A stretch of DNA of 64,000 bases from Sinotaia quadrata (Eukaryota > Mollusca > Gastropoda > Architaenioglossa > Viviparidae). Position numbers and translations under genes: made by a program. The notes below the pieces were generated by a model that was given only the letters and a program-made list of their open reading frames with translations, had not been told where the DNA came from and made no database searches. Location: the NCBI GenBank assembly GCA_028829895.1, contig CM054178.1, positions 69,327,835 through 69,391,834 of the forward strand, in the 5' to 3' direction. How positions within the stretch are numbered: the stretch's first letter is position 1; each line of letters begins with the position of its first letter. Positions 53,901 through 60,959 of this stretch are shown piece after piece.

Positions 53901-54967
53901 GCAACGGTATTGGGTGATAAGCTTATGCCTTGAAACAATTTCTTTTGACCGGGAAGTAAAATGTCACATTTAAAAGACTTGCTTTAACTGAATTTTTGTC
54001 GGATTAACAGATGTTAGTAAAGAAACTTCTTTGTTTGTACAATGCGGATTTAAGTTGAAAAACTTTATCTTCTCTAACTTTGCCCATGTTTGCATCATAT
54101 TTCTCATGGTGCATTGTTTCGTAATGCCGACGAGTGTTGTACTACTTTGGAACACCTATCGTCTGTTGACAAATGAGACACTGAGTTTTACCACTACTTC
54201 AGTGACAAAATATAAATCCTCACATTTTACTTGAAAAATTCTCTTTTTGTCCATGAGCTTTCTTTTTTTTTTTTTCGAAACAGAAGACATTTACATGGGC
54301 ATTTATTTTTATAAAAATGTAGCAAAATCAACTTGATCACTTCCACTATATAAACATGATATCCGCATCAGGTGCGGCAAGTATAATCAATCAAAAGACT
54401 ACGAATAAATAAGTAAGAACTTCTTATGGTTAAGAATAAATGAAATGTCATATTTTTAAAATCACAAAATGCTTCATGGGCCACACAAAATGACCTCATG
54501 GGCCACATGCGGCCTGCTTACTGCATGATGAGACCCCTGGGTTAGAGGTATGAAATGTGACTATGTTGTTCCTTAAACCTAAGACTGGCTATAAGTTAGA
54601 GGTATAAAACAAAACTATGTTGTTTCTTAAACCTAAGACTGGTTATAGGTTAGAGATATTAAATATAACTGTGTGTTTCTTAAACCTAAGACTGGCTATA
54701 GTTCAAAGGAATGAAATATAACTGTGTTGTTTCTTAAAAGGGATGGTACTTGGACTTGTGTGCATTTTTTTGTGTTGTCTACTGGATTTGCTGTTGCCTA
54801 CTATTATGGCCCTGACTCTGTGCTTAGATAGTGTTTATAATAAAATAAAAGGTCGCCATCCAAAAGAAATCTATATTCTTATTATTATATTATTATCAAC
54901 ATCGATACATCCATCAAAAGATATTATTCACTCAATCACTCACTCACACACACACACACAAACAACC

Positions 54968-55002
<35 letters not shown>

Positions 55003-55008
55003 CACACT

Positions 55009-55040
<32 letters not shown>

Positions 55041-55505
55041 AAGCATATTAAAATATCAGTGTCTACAGTACACCTGAACAATTTTTTTCTTTTCTAAATG
55101 CTTTTGTGAAATTTCTAAGTAATCAATACAAATGTGTATTTTTATAGGTTGCAACTGGAAAAGACACAAAGAACCATCTGTTTCGCATATGAACTATGAG
55201 GACAATTTTTTTAAAAAATTGAAATGGCTATTTGAGAAACCTTCAGTGATTTTAGAGTATTTACATTAGGAATACAGAAAATTTCAAATAAATGTAAGTG
55301 TATTAAACTGCTGAGCTACATATGGACTGAATGTAATCCTCCAGGATGTAAATGTTGGCCATTTTCAGTTAGCTACTATTAATTAAATTAATTTGGATAT
55401 TATCAATTTGGTTTCAGTATTTAAAATTTAATTTAGTTAGTATGGAATCTTATAGTCTTTTAATTACTTTAAAAACTATTATGGTATCAGTAATATCATA
55501 TCCAA

Positions 55506-55542
<37 letters not shown>

Positions 55543-58017
55543 AACAACAGGAATAAACAAGAGTAAGCATAAATAAATTTATAAAATTAAATTAATTAAT
55601 TAAAACATAAGACAGTAATGCATTTATTCATTACTTTATGCAGCATATAAACACTGATTTTTTTCAAAAACTATTATTTAAAAAAATGATATTTATTCAA
55701 AGTTTACAACTAAAGATGCACACACACACACACACACACACACACTCAATTTTTTCAAAAACTTTAACAAAACGAAGATATTAATTCAAGTTTATACAAC
55801 AACAGGCACTCAATTGTTTTCAAGAACTTTATGAAACAAAAATATTTTTCAAGTTTACAGTGAATATTTTAAGAACTGTATTAAAACAAAGATATTTATT
55901 CAAATTTAGACAAACTCAATTTTTCAAGAACTTTAAAAAAACAAAGATATTTATTTCAGTTTAAAACTACAGACACACATAATTTTTCAAGAACTTTAGC
56001 GAAACAAAAATATATATTAAGTTTACAACCATAGACACTAAATTTCAAGAATTAAATAAATATCTTTGTTTACAACTACAGACAGACTAATTTTTAAGAA
56101 TTAAAAAAAAAAAAAACAAAGATATTTATTTAAGTTCACAACTACAGACACACACACACTTAATTTTCATGAACTTTAACAAAACAAAGATATTTATTCA
56201 AGCTTTCCACTACAGTCACATGCTATTTTTTTCAAAATCTTTAACAAAACAAAGATATTTTTTAATTTAGGTTTACAACTTCAGAAACGCTCAGTTGCTG
56301 ACATACATGCTGAAGTATGATTACATCAATAAAACAGAGATATTCATCCAAACTTACAACAAGAACAAACACTGAAATGGTCAAGATATTTAAATTTTAA
56401 TTGTTTACAAACACAGAGAACTGTTAAAAGTAAATTCTGCAACACAAAGTCATTACCTCAATTAAAGCATTCTTCCAACCTGATTGTTCATAGAAAAATT
56501 TTAAGTACAAGACCACTTCACTTACCGATAAAATTGTTGACAACATACCCATAGCCAGCCTCAGTCAACCATTTAGCTTCTATTTCACCCTCTGTTTTAA
56601 AAACATTCATAATGATAATGTACAAGCAATTCATAATTTTAAAAATTTTGTTAGTGTCTTCTCAAGTTATGGTGGTGCAAAATAAAACATTTCAAAAATA
56701 AGTGGTAACAATAATGACACTTTATAATTTGGATGTTAAAAGACTGAAATGTACTAGACATTAAATTGTGGTACAAAATAGAGTATTTCACGTTTGTAAG
56801 TGGTGACAATTAAGGCATTTTGTAATTTAGAGATTGCACTATGCATTATAATTATAATGGCATAAAAGAAAATACTATGAAACATAAATATATAAAAGAA
56901 AGTGTAACATAAAGGTATAGCAGAAAACACTATGCAACATAATGGTATAGCAGAAAACACTATACAACATAATGGGATAAAAGAAAATACCTCATAACAA
57001 ACAGCACAGCAGTTGTAAAAGAAAGCACAACGTAGAAGAGCACCAGTTGTAAAGAAAACACAACATATCAGAACAGCATTTGTAATAGAAAACACCACAT
57101 AGCAGAACAACAGTTGTAAAAGAGAACACCACATAGCAGAACAACAGTTGTAAAAGAAAACACCACATAGCAGAACAACAGTTGTAAAAGAAAACACCAC
57201 ATAGCAGAACAACAGATGTAAAAGAAAACACCACACCACAGAGAAGCAGTTATAAAAGAAGACAGTGAACAACAAGTAGTTCAAAAGAAAACACTACATC
57301 AAGTGGTGAAGAAAGAAAATCTATCCAATTTGGTAAAGCATTACTGGTGCATAGGAGAGCATTACCCAATATAGTAATGCATAAGAAAGCACTAATACCC
57401 AATAGAGAAGTATAAAAAAATAGCACTTTACAACTTAGTGGTGCTAAAGAAACCATTACCCACTTAATGGTGCAAAATAAAACAGAATGCAACATAATGA
57501 TACAGAAGGAAAAAAAGAGGTGCAGAAAAACAAATCTCATTACAAAAGAAAAAAATAATATTTATTTTTAAAATAAAATAAAGAAGCCCAAAGGAGAGGG
57601 GGAAAAGGTAAATACTGAGGTAAGTGATGTAAAGTGAAGTGGGTAAGATGGAAGAAAAGATCAAAGAAAGGAAGAAAATAAAGGAAGGAGAAAAGGAAGG
57701 GAGGTTAAAAGGAAAGAAAAAAGGAAAAGGGGGAGGGGGAGGGGAATTTAAAAGGAAAGAATTTTTTTTAAAAGGAAAAGGAAAGAAAAAAGACAGGAAG
57801 GCAAAAAGGGGAAAGAAAAAAGAAAGGAGAGAAAAAAGAAAGGAAAGAAAAGAGGGAGGAAAAGAGGAGAAATGGAAGGAGAATACACAGAAAACCAAAA
57901 CTAACCATCAGGTGTCTTGGAGAGTTCTTCGTCCTCCTCCCCATCTTTGTTCGATTCAATGTCACGAAACTCCCGCCAGTAGTCATCTAGGATTTCACCT
58001 TCTGCTGGTGACGCCAT
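35483..58017 (-). CDS. ARHGAP18: Rho GTPase-activating protein of the ARHGAP18/28/40 family, complete
   Basis: Seventeen coding exons, all joined in phase, give 681 residues (human ARHGAP18, from memory, is about 660). Family members speed GTP hydrolysis by Rho-type GTPases, mainly RhoA, limiting actomyosin contractility; the Drosophila relative is conundrum. N terminus acidic (MASPAEGEILDDYWREF); conserved helical pieces IEAKWLTEAG (about 41-50) and DELEALTSSLTCLQAEAV (about 66-83); RhoGAP domain about 303-500 with LFGVPL at 304-309, the arginine finger in EGILRIPG (Arg360), LKQFLRDLPVPLL (about 398-410) and NNISMIMAPNLF (Asn480); then VPSSFLVQIR, a basic linker, GVIRVQAPDL, and the family C terminus GGTIGERCLDPQT to LYHVNP. 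A 12-residue tandem duplication occupies 313-336. The symbol denotes the family; invertebrates probably have one co-orthologue of vertebrate ARHGAP18/28/40. ATG at 58015-58017, TGA at 35483-35485. Confidence 0.95.
35593..37281. other. RhoGAP intron, no recognised feature
   Basis: AT-rich with short AT/TG tracts (36119-36132, 36545-36556) and a C-rich stretch at 35764-35785. No array or transposon. Confidence 0.5.
37282..37388 (-). CDS. ARHGAP18: RhoGAP coding exon 16
   Basis: Encodes residues 610-645 (NQGAGKSRSDQPFNNP, then KAYLFEVGGTI) and the first base of Gly646. Acceptor TTTCAAACAG, donor GTTATA. Confidence 0.92.
38129..38163. repeat. (TTTTTAA)-type short tandem repeat
   Basis: Repeated TTTTTAA units within the intron at 37389-38654. 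That intron also holds TG-rich sequence at 37820-37970 but no gene. Confidence 0.85.
38655..38794 (-). CDS. ARHGAP18: RhoGAP coding exon 15
   Basis: Encodes residues 564-609 with the family motif NGVIRVQAPDL and LIQLDDTMTAGDIVNKFKID. Two acceptors 3 nt apart (TTTAAG or TTTAAGCAG) would include or drop one Gln (a NAGNAG-type site); the longer form is given. Confidence 0.9.
39091..39141 (-). CDS. ARHGAP18: RhoGAP coding exon 14 (51 nt)
   Basis: Phase-0 exon for RPWRKKDKSEIYKKTAE, residues 547-563. Acceptor TTACCCAACAG, donor GTACAA (weaker than its neighbours). Confidence 0.85.
39410..39905. repeat. 41-bp minisatellite, about 11 copies
   Basis: Unit CCTACTACTGAATATCTATT plus ATTTATCTGTATAACATAACA, with degenerate copies at the right. 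It fills about half of the intron between coding exons 13 and 14. Confidence 0.92.
40172..40246 (-). CDS. ARHGAP18: RhoGAP coding exon 13
   Basis: Encodes residues 522-546, VPSSFLVQIRHQYKNEANRK then TRDRM, a basic helix after the GAP domain that family members share. Donor GTATGA. Confidence 0.93.
40317..40575. repeat. 43-bp minisatellite, 6 near-identical copies
   Basis: Unit GAATCACAAGGCCAATCAAA plus ATGACTGTTGTACAAGAGTA plus TGT. It starts about 70 bp upstream (transcript sense) of coding exon 13. Confidence 0.95.
41491..41658. repeat. 55-bp tandem repeat, 3 copies
   Basis: Unit CAAATGAACAAGAAGCTAAA plus ATGTATTTTATGATGATCAA plus ACATTAACTGTGAGT; copies differ at single bases. Confidence 0.95.
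41876..42049. repeat. (TC)n(AC)n and further AC/AT microsatellites
   Basis: A TC run then a long AC run (to 41931), an ATTC tract near 41971, and a second AC/AT run at 42009-42049. Confidence 0.95.
42244..42456 (-). CDS. ARHGAP18: RhoGAP coding exon 12
   Basis: Encodes residues 451-521, including the third conserved block NKMGLNNISMIMAPNLF (Asn480 contacts the GTPase in family structures) and the domain end VVKMLIHYGNKLWT. Acceptor CTCCCCTCAG, donor GTGAGT. Confidence 0.97.
43008..43090 (-). CDS. ARHGAP18: RhoGAP coding exon 11
   Basis: Encodes residues 423-450 (RIPTTLEQLKALNLLILLLP, then AEHRDMLQ), a typical helix of the GAP fold. Acceptor GATTTTTAG, donor GTGAGG. Confidence 0.95.
43091..44854. 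other. RhoGAP intron, two short direct repeats only
   Basis: Near 44010-44100 a segment with ATAATGATATGTGCTTACTG is repeated once. At 44640-44860 AGGCAAAATAAAATCTTACATTC recurs four times with GGTTTCAGAAGTAATCATGC. No transposon recognised. Confidence 0.55.
44855..45014 (-). CDS. ARHGAP18: RhoGAP coding exon 10
   Basis: Encodes residues 370-422: HLRHELEDKFYGKPFDW, then ASLLKQFLRDLPVPLLTYDY, the second conserved block of RhoGAP domains. Acceptor ACTTTCTTAG, donor GTAAGG. Confidence 0.96.
45240..46295. repeat. 60-bp minisatellite, perfect at one end and degenerate at the other
   Basis: From 45900 to 46295 a unit of exactly 60 bp (CAAATTAAACTAGTTCTGAT plus AAAGTTACATCCAATTTTAT plus CTATTCCAATAAAGTCATCT) repeats about 6.5 times with two point variants shared by adjacent copies. 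From 45240 to 45900 shorter diverged units with CTAGTTCTGATAAAG continue. It fills most of the intron between coding exons 9 and 10. Confidence 0.96.
46327..46404 (-). CDS. ARHGAP18: RhoGAP coding exon 9, arginine finger
   Basis: Encodes residues 344-369 (MVAHLEKEALTSEGILRIPG ...). Arg360 in GILRIPG is the catalytic arginine finger position of RhoGAP domains. Acceptor TTGAACAG, donor GTAAGG. Confidence 0.95.
46430..47020. repeat. 22-26-bp polypurine-rich minisatellite, about 25 copies
   Basis: On the + strand the unit is AACAAGAGGAGACAATGAAC with small variants. In the RhoGAP transcript this becomes a CT-rich array that makes up nearly the whole intron between coding exons 8 and 9 (46405-47050). 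Confidence 0.96.
47051..47178 (-). CDS. ARHGAP18: RhoGAP coding exon 8, start of GAP domain with internal duplication
   Basis: Encodes residues 301-343. After HGLFGVPLQTL the 12-residue unit VEQDQKRFHETK is followed at once by VEQDQKRFPETK, then VPLIFKE. The two 36-bp copies (47108-47143 and 47072-47107) differ at 2 bases. Family members, as I recall them, have a single such segment between LFGVPL and VPLIF. Acceptor TTTTTTCTCAG, donor GTGAGT. Confidence 0.93.
47202..47395. repeat. About 66-bp tandem repeat, 3 copies
   Basis: TTACTTTACAAGTCTAATTG, TCATTATTCTGATTA and GAGAATCTTAAAAACACATT recur three times. Confidence 0.9.
47396..48045. other. RhoGAP intron, no recognised feature
   Basis: AT-rich; one weak direct repeat (AAATAAGGAGCT at about 47975 and 48024). 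Confidence 0.45.
48126..48288 (-). CDS. ARHGAP18: RhoGAP coding exon 7
   Basis: Encodes residues 247-300 (ALIVKQDPLGMTLIGDLSPG, then KIRSLALIELTALFDLYNIT and RPKRKKKPR), just before the GAP domain. The acceptor AG (48290-48289) sits at the edge of a 28-bp minisatellite; donor GTGAGC. Confidence 0.94.
48289..48960. repeat. 28-bp minisatellite, about 22 copies, touching an exon
   Basis: Unit GTTGTATAAAAGACTTCCAT plus GTTATTGT. Copies near 48290-48580 are close to identical; they decay to the right. The first copy contains the splice acceptor of RhoGAP coding exon 7. Confidence 0.95.
48961..49635. other. RhoGAP intron, no recognised feature
   Basis: AT-rich sequence between the 28-bp array and coding exon 6. 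Confidence 0.45.
49636..49677 (-). CDS. ARHGAP18: RhoGAP coding exon 6 (42 nt)
   Basis: Small phase-0 exon encoding THQPKGDPHEVDLP, residues 233-246. Acceptor ACTATTTCAG, donor GTCAGT. Skipping it would keep the frame. Confidence 0.88.
49795..50450. repeat. 30-50-bp degenerate minisatellite, about 16 copies
   Basis: Copies share CAAATAGTCCTGCTAAGATA and GACAGAAAGGCAGAC. A longer sub-block (CAATCCTGCTAAGACAAACA) occurs twice near 50170 and 50260. Confidence 0.88.
50502..50692 (-). CDS. ARHGAP18: RhoGAP coding exon 5
   Basis: Encodes residues 169-232 (VLAVTILPPFYKTQSF ... ISIDFQFELKESK). Acceptor CTTCACACAG, donor GTGAGT. Confidence 0.92.
50700..51130. repeat. Degenerate repeat rich in AGTGATAGTAATA / GTCAGTGAGGCA
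   Basis: Loose copies with irregular period, grading into the better conserved array at 51190. Confidence 0.6.
51105..51570. repeat. 40-60-bp minisatellite, about 9 copies
   Basis: Copies share GTTTGCAATAGCAGAAATGA and GATAGGCCAAGAATGGT; two copies at 51100-51205 carry AGTAATAACAAAAGTATATG instead. Confidence 0.9.
51715..51800. repeat. ATG-type trinucleotide tract
   Basis: Imperfect GATGAC / ATGATG repeats, purest at 51778-51798. Confidence 0.85.
52136..52292 (-). CDS. ARHGAP18: RhoGAP coding exon 4
   Basis: Encodes residues 117-168, Pro/Gly-rich and probably disordered (EPPSPDGILEEPPSF, then RQRPLLPRKGGYTLDE). Acceptor AATATTCAG, donor GTATGT after 1 nt of the next codon. Confidence 0.92.
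52293..52909. other. RhoGAP intron, no recognised feature
   Basis: AT-rich with A and T runs; no array or transposon. Confidence 0.5.
52910..53079 (-). CDS. ARHGAP18: RhoGAP coding exon 3
   Basis: Encodes residues 60-116, including the conserved helical segment ELEALTSSLTCLQAEAVKKR and a basic stretch LRRKKTGKL. Acceptor TCTTTTGACAG, donor GTATGT. Confidence 0.93.
53375..54539 (-). mobile_element. hAT transposon fragment (GTF2IRD2/ZBED-like transposase), truncated and frameshifted
   Basis: On the - strand, from 54539 inward: a terminal sequence CAGGGGTCTCATCATGCAGT and a GGCC-rich subterminal region typical of Charlie-type hAT elements; an ATG near 54289; a zinc-finger-like part (QCLICQQ ... 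RRHYETMHHEKY); then transposase blocks GISLSPNTVATRITDLSANV, FEAFSIALDEST, LTEEFQELIPLKG, KFGLPWDKLVSLATDGAPSM, ENVGVVGLVKYKLNSL, FTSIHCILHQEALCSKSLQM and GLNHRQFTSFLADGD. The reading frame is broken by at least two frameshifts and several stops. It ends at about 53375 without the hATC domain or second terminus, so half the element is missing. It lies in the intron between RhoGAP coding exons 2 and 3, in the same orientation as the gene. It cannot make an active transposase. Confidence 0.88.
54530..54539 (-). repeat. hAT terminal end (CAGGGGTCTC)
   Basis: The outer edge of the hAT fragment. The adjacent 8 bp GGTTAGAG (54540-54547) would be the target-site duplication; the partner copy is lost with the other end. 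Confidence 0.65.
54540..54740. repeat. About 54-bp tandem repeat, 3-4 copies
   Basis: Copies contain GGTTAGAGGTATGAAAT, ACTATGTTGTTTCTTAAACC and TAAGACTGGCTATA. It begins exactly at the hAT terminus, so the transposon inserted in or at the edge of this array. Confidence 0.9.
54942..55036. repeat. (AC)n microsatellite
   Basis: An AC run with a few AA/TC interruptions. Confidence 0.97.
55512..55540. repeat. (AC)n microsatellite
   Basis: Perfect AC run in the same intron. Confidence 0.97.
55660..56300. repeat. 55-65-bp degenerate minisatellite, about 10 copies
   Basis: Copies share AAAACAAAGATATTTATTCA, AGTTTACAACTACAGACACA and TTTTTCAAGAACTTTA; one carries an expanded AC run at 55719-55745. 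Confidence 0.88.
56526..56591 (-). CDS. ARHGAP18: RhoGAP coding exon 2
   Basis: Encodes residues 38-59 (EGEIEAKWLTEAGYGYVVNN). Acceptor TTTTAAAACAG, donor GTAAGT. An alternative acceptor 2 nt further in would break the frame. Confidence 0.93.
56860..57260. repeat. 25-bp and 34-bp minisatellite blocks
   Basis: Block 1 (56880-56990): CATAATGGTATAGCAGAAAA plus CACTA. Block 2 (57000-57240): CAGAACAACAGTTGTAAAAG plus AAAACACCACATAG, about 7 copies. Both share AGAAAACAC. Confidence 0.93.
57261..57500. repeat. Degenerate extension of the same repeat
   Basis: Motifs GTGGTGAAGAAAGAAAA, TAATGCATAAGAAAGCA and GTGGTGCTAAAGAAACCATT at irregular spacing. Confidence 0.55.
57640..57890. repeat. Purine-rich GA tract
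   Basis: About 250 bp of almost pure G+A on the + strand (GGAAAGAAAAAAGG type). It lies just downstream of coding exon 1 in the transcript and so is CT-rich in the RNA. Confidence 0.93.
57906..58017 (-). CDS. ARHGAP18: RhoGAP coding exon 1 (start codon)
   Basis: ATG at 58017 begins MASPAEGEILDDYWREF, followed by an acidic stretch; donor GTTAGT follows 57906. An AG about 25 nt upstream of the ATG (CACCTGTAG, ending about 58043 on the - strand) suggests the exon starts with a little 5' UTR. No upstream in-frame exon was found. Confidence 0.9.
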
Positions 58018-58045
58018 TGAAGGAATAAATCTGTGCACCCTACAG
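58018..58045 (-). other. Putative 5' UTR part of RhoGAP exon with start codon
   Basis: An acceptor-like CACCTGTAG lies upstream of the ATG in transcript sense. The segment between it and the ATG has no other start codon. Confidence 0.45.
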
Positions 58046-58484
58046 GTGAGCCAAACAAGCCTGCGTCTTTAAGACTACTGAGGGCAAAAATGTGAAGGCT
58101 TTCAATTTTGAAGTGGGAATTCATACCTTACTTCACATATCTGGCAGTTGGATGTGCTGTGTGTTTTTTTCTTTCAGTTCACATCCTCCTTCGGTTCCAT
58201 ACATACGTGTGTCAGGGCCTGTGAACCTGTTCAGGTGAGACAATAAATGAACATATAATAGCCATGCATGAGTAGGTATTACTTAGGGCTACTTCCACAT
58301 ACGAATATGTCCATCTTTTAATTCTCATGACTGGGAACACCACCTCATCACCCAACCCCACCCAAAAAAAACAACAACAAAAAAAACTTTTTATGAAAAA
58401 ACGTAGCCACAATTGCAAACGATTAAAATAGCAATGACATAATGACTATGTCTGTTCTGAAGAAATTAAACACTTCCAACTGAC

Positions 58485-58862
58485 AACCCTGCAATACGTT
58501 GACCTGGAAAGAAGAAAAACCTTCAAACTGACTTAATCCTGCAATCTGTCGACCAGAAAAGAAAAACGTCAAACCGACTTAATCCTGCAATATGTCGACC
58601 CGAAAAGAAAAACGTCAAACTGACTTAATCCTGCAATATGTCGACCCGAAAAGAAAAACGTCAAACTGATTTAACCCTGCAATACGTCGACCCTAGAAAG
58701 AAGAAAAACATCAAACTGATTTAACCTGCAATACGTCGACCCGGTAAGAAGAAAAACGTCAAACTAACTTTAACCCTGCAACACGTCGCCCCGGAAAGAA
58801 GAAAAACGTCAAACTAACTTTAACCCTACAACACGTCGCCCCGGAAAGAAGAAAAACGCGCG
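58485..58862. repeat. 48-53-bp CpG-containing minisatellite, about 7-8 copies
   Basis: Copies share CCTGCAATACGTCGACCCGG, AAAGAAGAAAAACGTCAAAC and TGACTTAA. Each has 3-4 CpGs in an otherwise CpG-poor genome. It lies between the start-codon exon and the probable 5' UTR exon. Confidence 0.94.
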
Positions 58863-59240
58863 AGCATACAATTTAGATAGTAAATAAGTCTTGCTAATCT
58901 TGGCCCTGAAGCAATCAATGACGATAAATACTGTAACAACTAGCTAGTCGCAATGCAATGGAAGGACGGACTGAACGGAATAATTACGCTCTTGCAAAAT
59001 CGATAGCAATCACACGCGTTCGGCCGCTTAGAGCTCAAGCCTCCTATATTTAAAAAAATAATAATAATTTAAGGTAGGTTGTCGGGGCTTCTTTTTTTTT
59101 AATCGTCCGTAAATGTTACAATTATACTGTCAAATGATGAAGTTGAAAAGAGTGGGGAGGGGAGAAGACAAACGAAATGGGGGACAAGTGACTGGGTGGG
59201 TTAATTTACCGCCACTGAACTCTGCATAAACATTACCTAC

Positions 59241-59330
59241 CTGACACTGATAACCAGTCAGATCGACAGGTGCTCTTTCTCACATCTTGCTTTCCAACAC
59301 GCACGCACGCACTCTCACACGTGCCTGTAC
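59241..59330 (-). promoter_or_regulatory. Probable non-coding first exon and promoter side of the RhoGAP gene
   Basis: A good donor (GTGTCAG then GTAGGTAATG) on the - strand at 59240 would end an untranslated first exon. Upstream sequence has CpGs and no in-frame coding. No TATA box or initiator can be fixed. The upstream exon boundary is a guess. Confidence 0.35.
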
Positions 59331-59677
59331 GCCTGTACGATAATAAGCTCTCATCTTGGCCGGCAGTGTTCTCAAGTGTGTCAACAGCCTGCTGTTGTAC
59401 TTCTGACACAAACGAATGTCCTTTATTTTGTCGACCTCATAACTTGAGTGAGAAACAATTTTAAAATCTGATGCTGCAATGCCGATCTTGGGTCTTAGAA
59501 AGCGCTAGAACTGGGGAACCCTGCCTTACACATTTGTGTATTTTTTTACCTATACCTGCCATGAGATGGAGTGAAATCTAGCCATGGGAATTTTATCGTT
59601 TGTAAAGGCTAATTAGAACGAAACAAGTTATGTAGTGCTATTATATAAATGGCAATGGCTATTAACCCTATAGCTGG

Positions 59678-59841
59678 CAGTGCCGTCTGAATGCATGGGC
59701 ACGCTGGGCGTTTACCCCGGGGGGGGGGACGCATGTTAATCTATGTATGCTGTGACTTGCTGTCAATTTTTATTCCTATTACTGTATTAGTGGTTGTGTA
59801 GGTAGGGCCCGGGGGCCTATTACGATGATAAGAAGGCACTG
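59678..59841. mobile_element. 164-bp hAT-type MITE with 8-bp target duplication
   Basis: It starts CAGTGCCGTCTGAAT and ends GATAAGAAGGCACTG, giving terminal inverted repeats CAGTGCC(G/T)TCT. It is flanked by ATAGCTGG (59670-59677) and ATAACTGG (59842-59849), which match at 7 of 8 bases. The interior is GC-rich with a G run and GGGCCC. No coding capacity. Confidence 0.85.
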
Positions 59842-59960
59842 ATAACTGGGGGGAGGGGGGAGAAGCAAAAAAAAGTAAATTTAAAAGAAACAAAACCTAT
59901 GCAATAAAGGATTTTTTAGCTTTGAATTTATGAACAGAAGCCGTTTACAAACAACTACAG

Positions 59961-60760
59961 CAGGGGTCAGCAAAGCCTTTAGGCGCCAGATATGGCCTAG
60001 CTAGTATTCCAGTCCGGCCTAATGCCCCCTCTAGTTATTTATTATTGGATCCAACCTAATTGAATTGTCGCGGTTTTGTTCCCCTTCATTATTGCTGGTT
60101 GCAGTTCAAGCTGTGGACCATGTTTATTTTTAGAACTGATGCCAGGCGCTTGTATAAAACAGAAGCACCTGACCAAGGAAAGATGATGAATGTTGTATTG
60201 TAAACAAGTTCACTCTCTGATCTCAGTTTCATTCAACTCTCACCAGGATCAAGGCATGTGTCATGTACACGAGCTGGATATGCAAAGCAATTTTATTTCA
60301 GGGTAATATTACTGACATCGAGTTCCCGCACACGTTTGGTGTGTTTTTTCCGGTACACATTTTAAAAATTAGTTTTAAAGCAAACTTCAGCAAGAAATCT
60401 GCAATTTTCATTGTTAAAAAATGTACACTATTACTAAGCGTGAATGAAAGATCTTACCATATCCTTTCGAGTGAGGTATGGGGTTAATCCGTTAATGTAT
60501 TCATGACCCGTGGGACAAACATAATCAAATGCGAGCTATCTAAATCACTCATTCTTACAACAAAGGCTTCCAACGTGTATAGAGTGTGCTTCCCTAGGCA
60601 AATTCCAAAGTGAAATCGGTAAGTTTACACTAAATTTAATACTGCATTATTGATTTAGAAAAGTACTTTAGTTGCTATTCCTTGGACACCTTGTTTCTTC
60701 TGGCCTAGTGCCTTCTTGACCTGAAATGGCCTAGTAGTCCGAAAAGTTTGCCGACTCCTG
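59961..60760. mobile_element. 800-bp non-autonomous hAT element
   Basis: It starts CAGGGGTCAGCAAAGCCTTT and ends with the near complement (AAAAGTTTGCCGACTCCTG), the TIR type of Charlie-like hATs. Flanks AACTACAG (59953-59960) and GACTATAG (60761-60768) agree at 6 of 8 positions, as expected of an aged 8-bp target duplication. Subterminal GGCCTAG motifs occur at both ends. The frames inside are short and show no transposase. Confidence 0.85.
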
Positions 60761-60959
60761 GACTATAGGTTTCCTAAGTGTGGTGGTGTGTAAGGCATCT
60801 TTAACAGATGACTGGTAGGTGTCTCTGGCATACTATTTTTCATTTAATTTGGGTTTAGGGTTTTTTAAACCATTATTTATTAGAGCTGTTTTCTATAACT
60901 GATGAAGATAAATAAAGTCAGTTTACTTAGGAAGTTGTTTGTCTGGCTTATGTTTATTG

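Noticed and set aside
53938..54289. Functional zinc-finger gene
   Set aside because: The finger-like part is in the hAT fragment and is interrupted by stops and frameshifts.
56754..57898. Cys/Phe-rich and Phe/Ser-rich frames on the - strand and a Lys/Glu frame on the + strand
   Set aside because: They follow 25/34-bp repeats and a purine tract; no domain or conserved composition.
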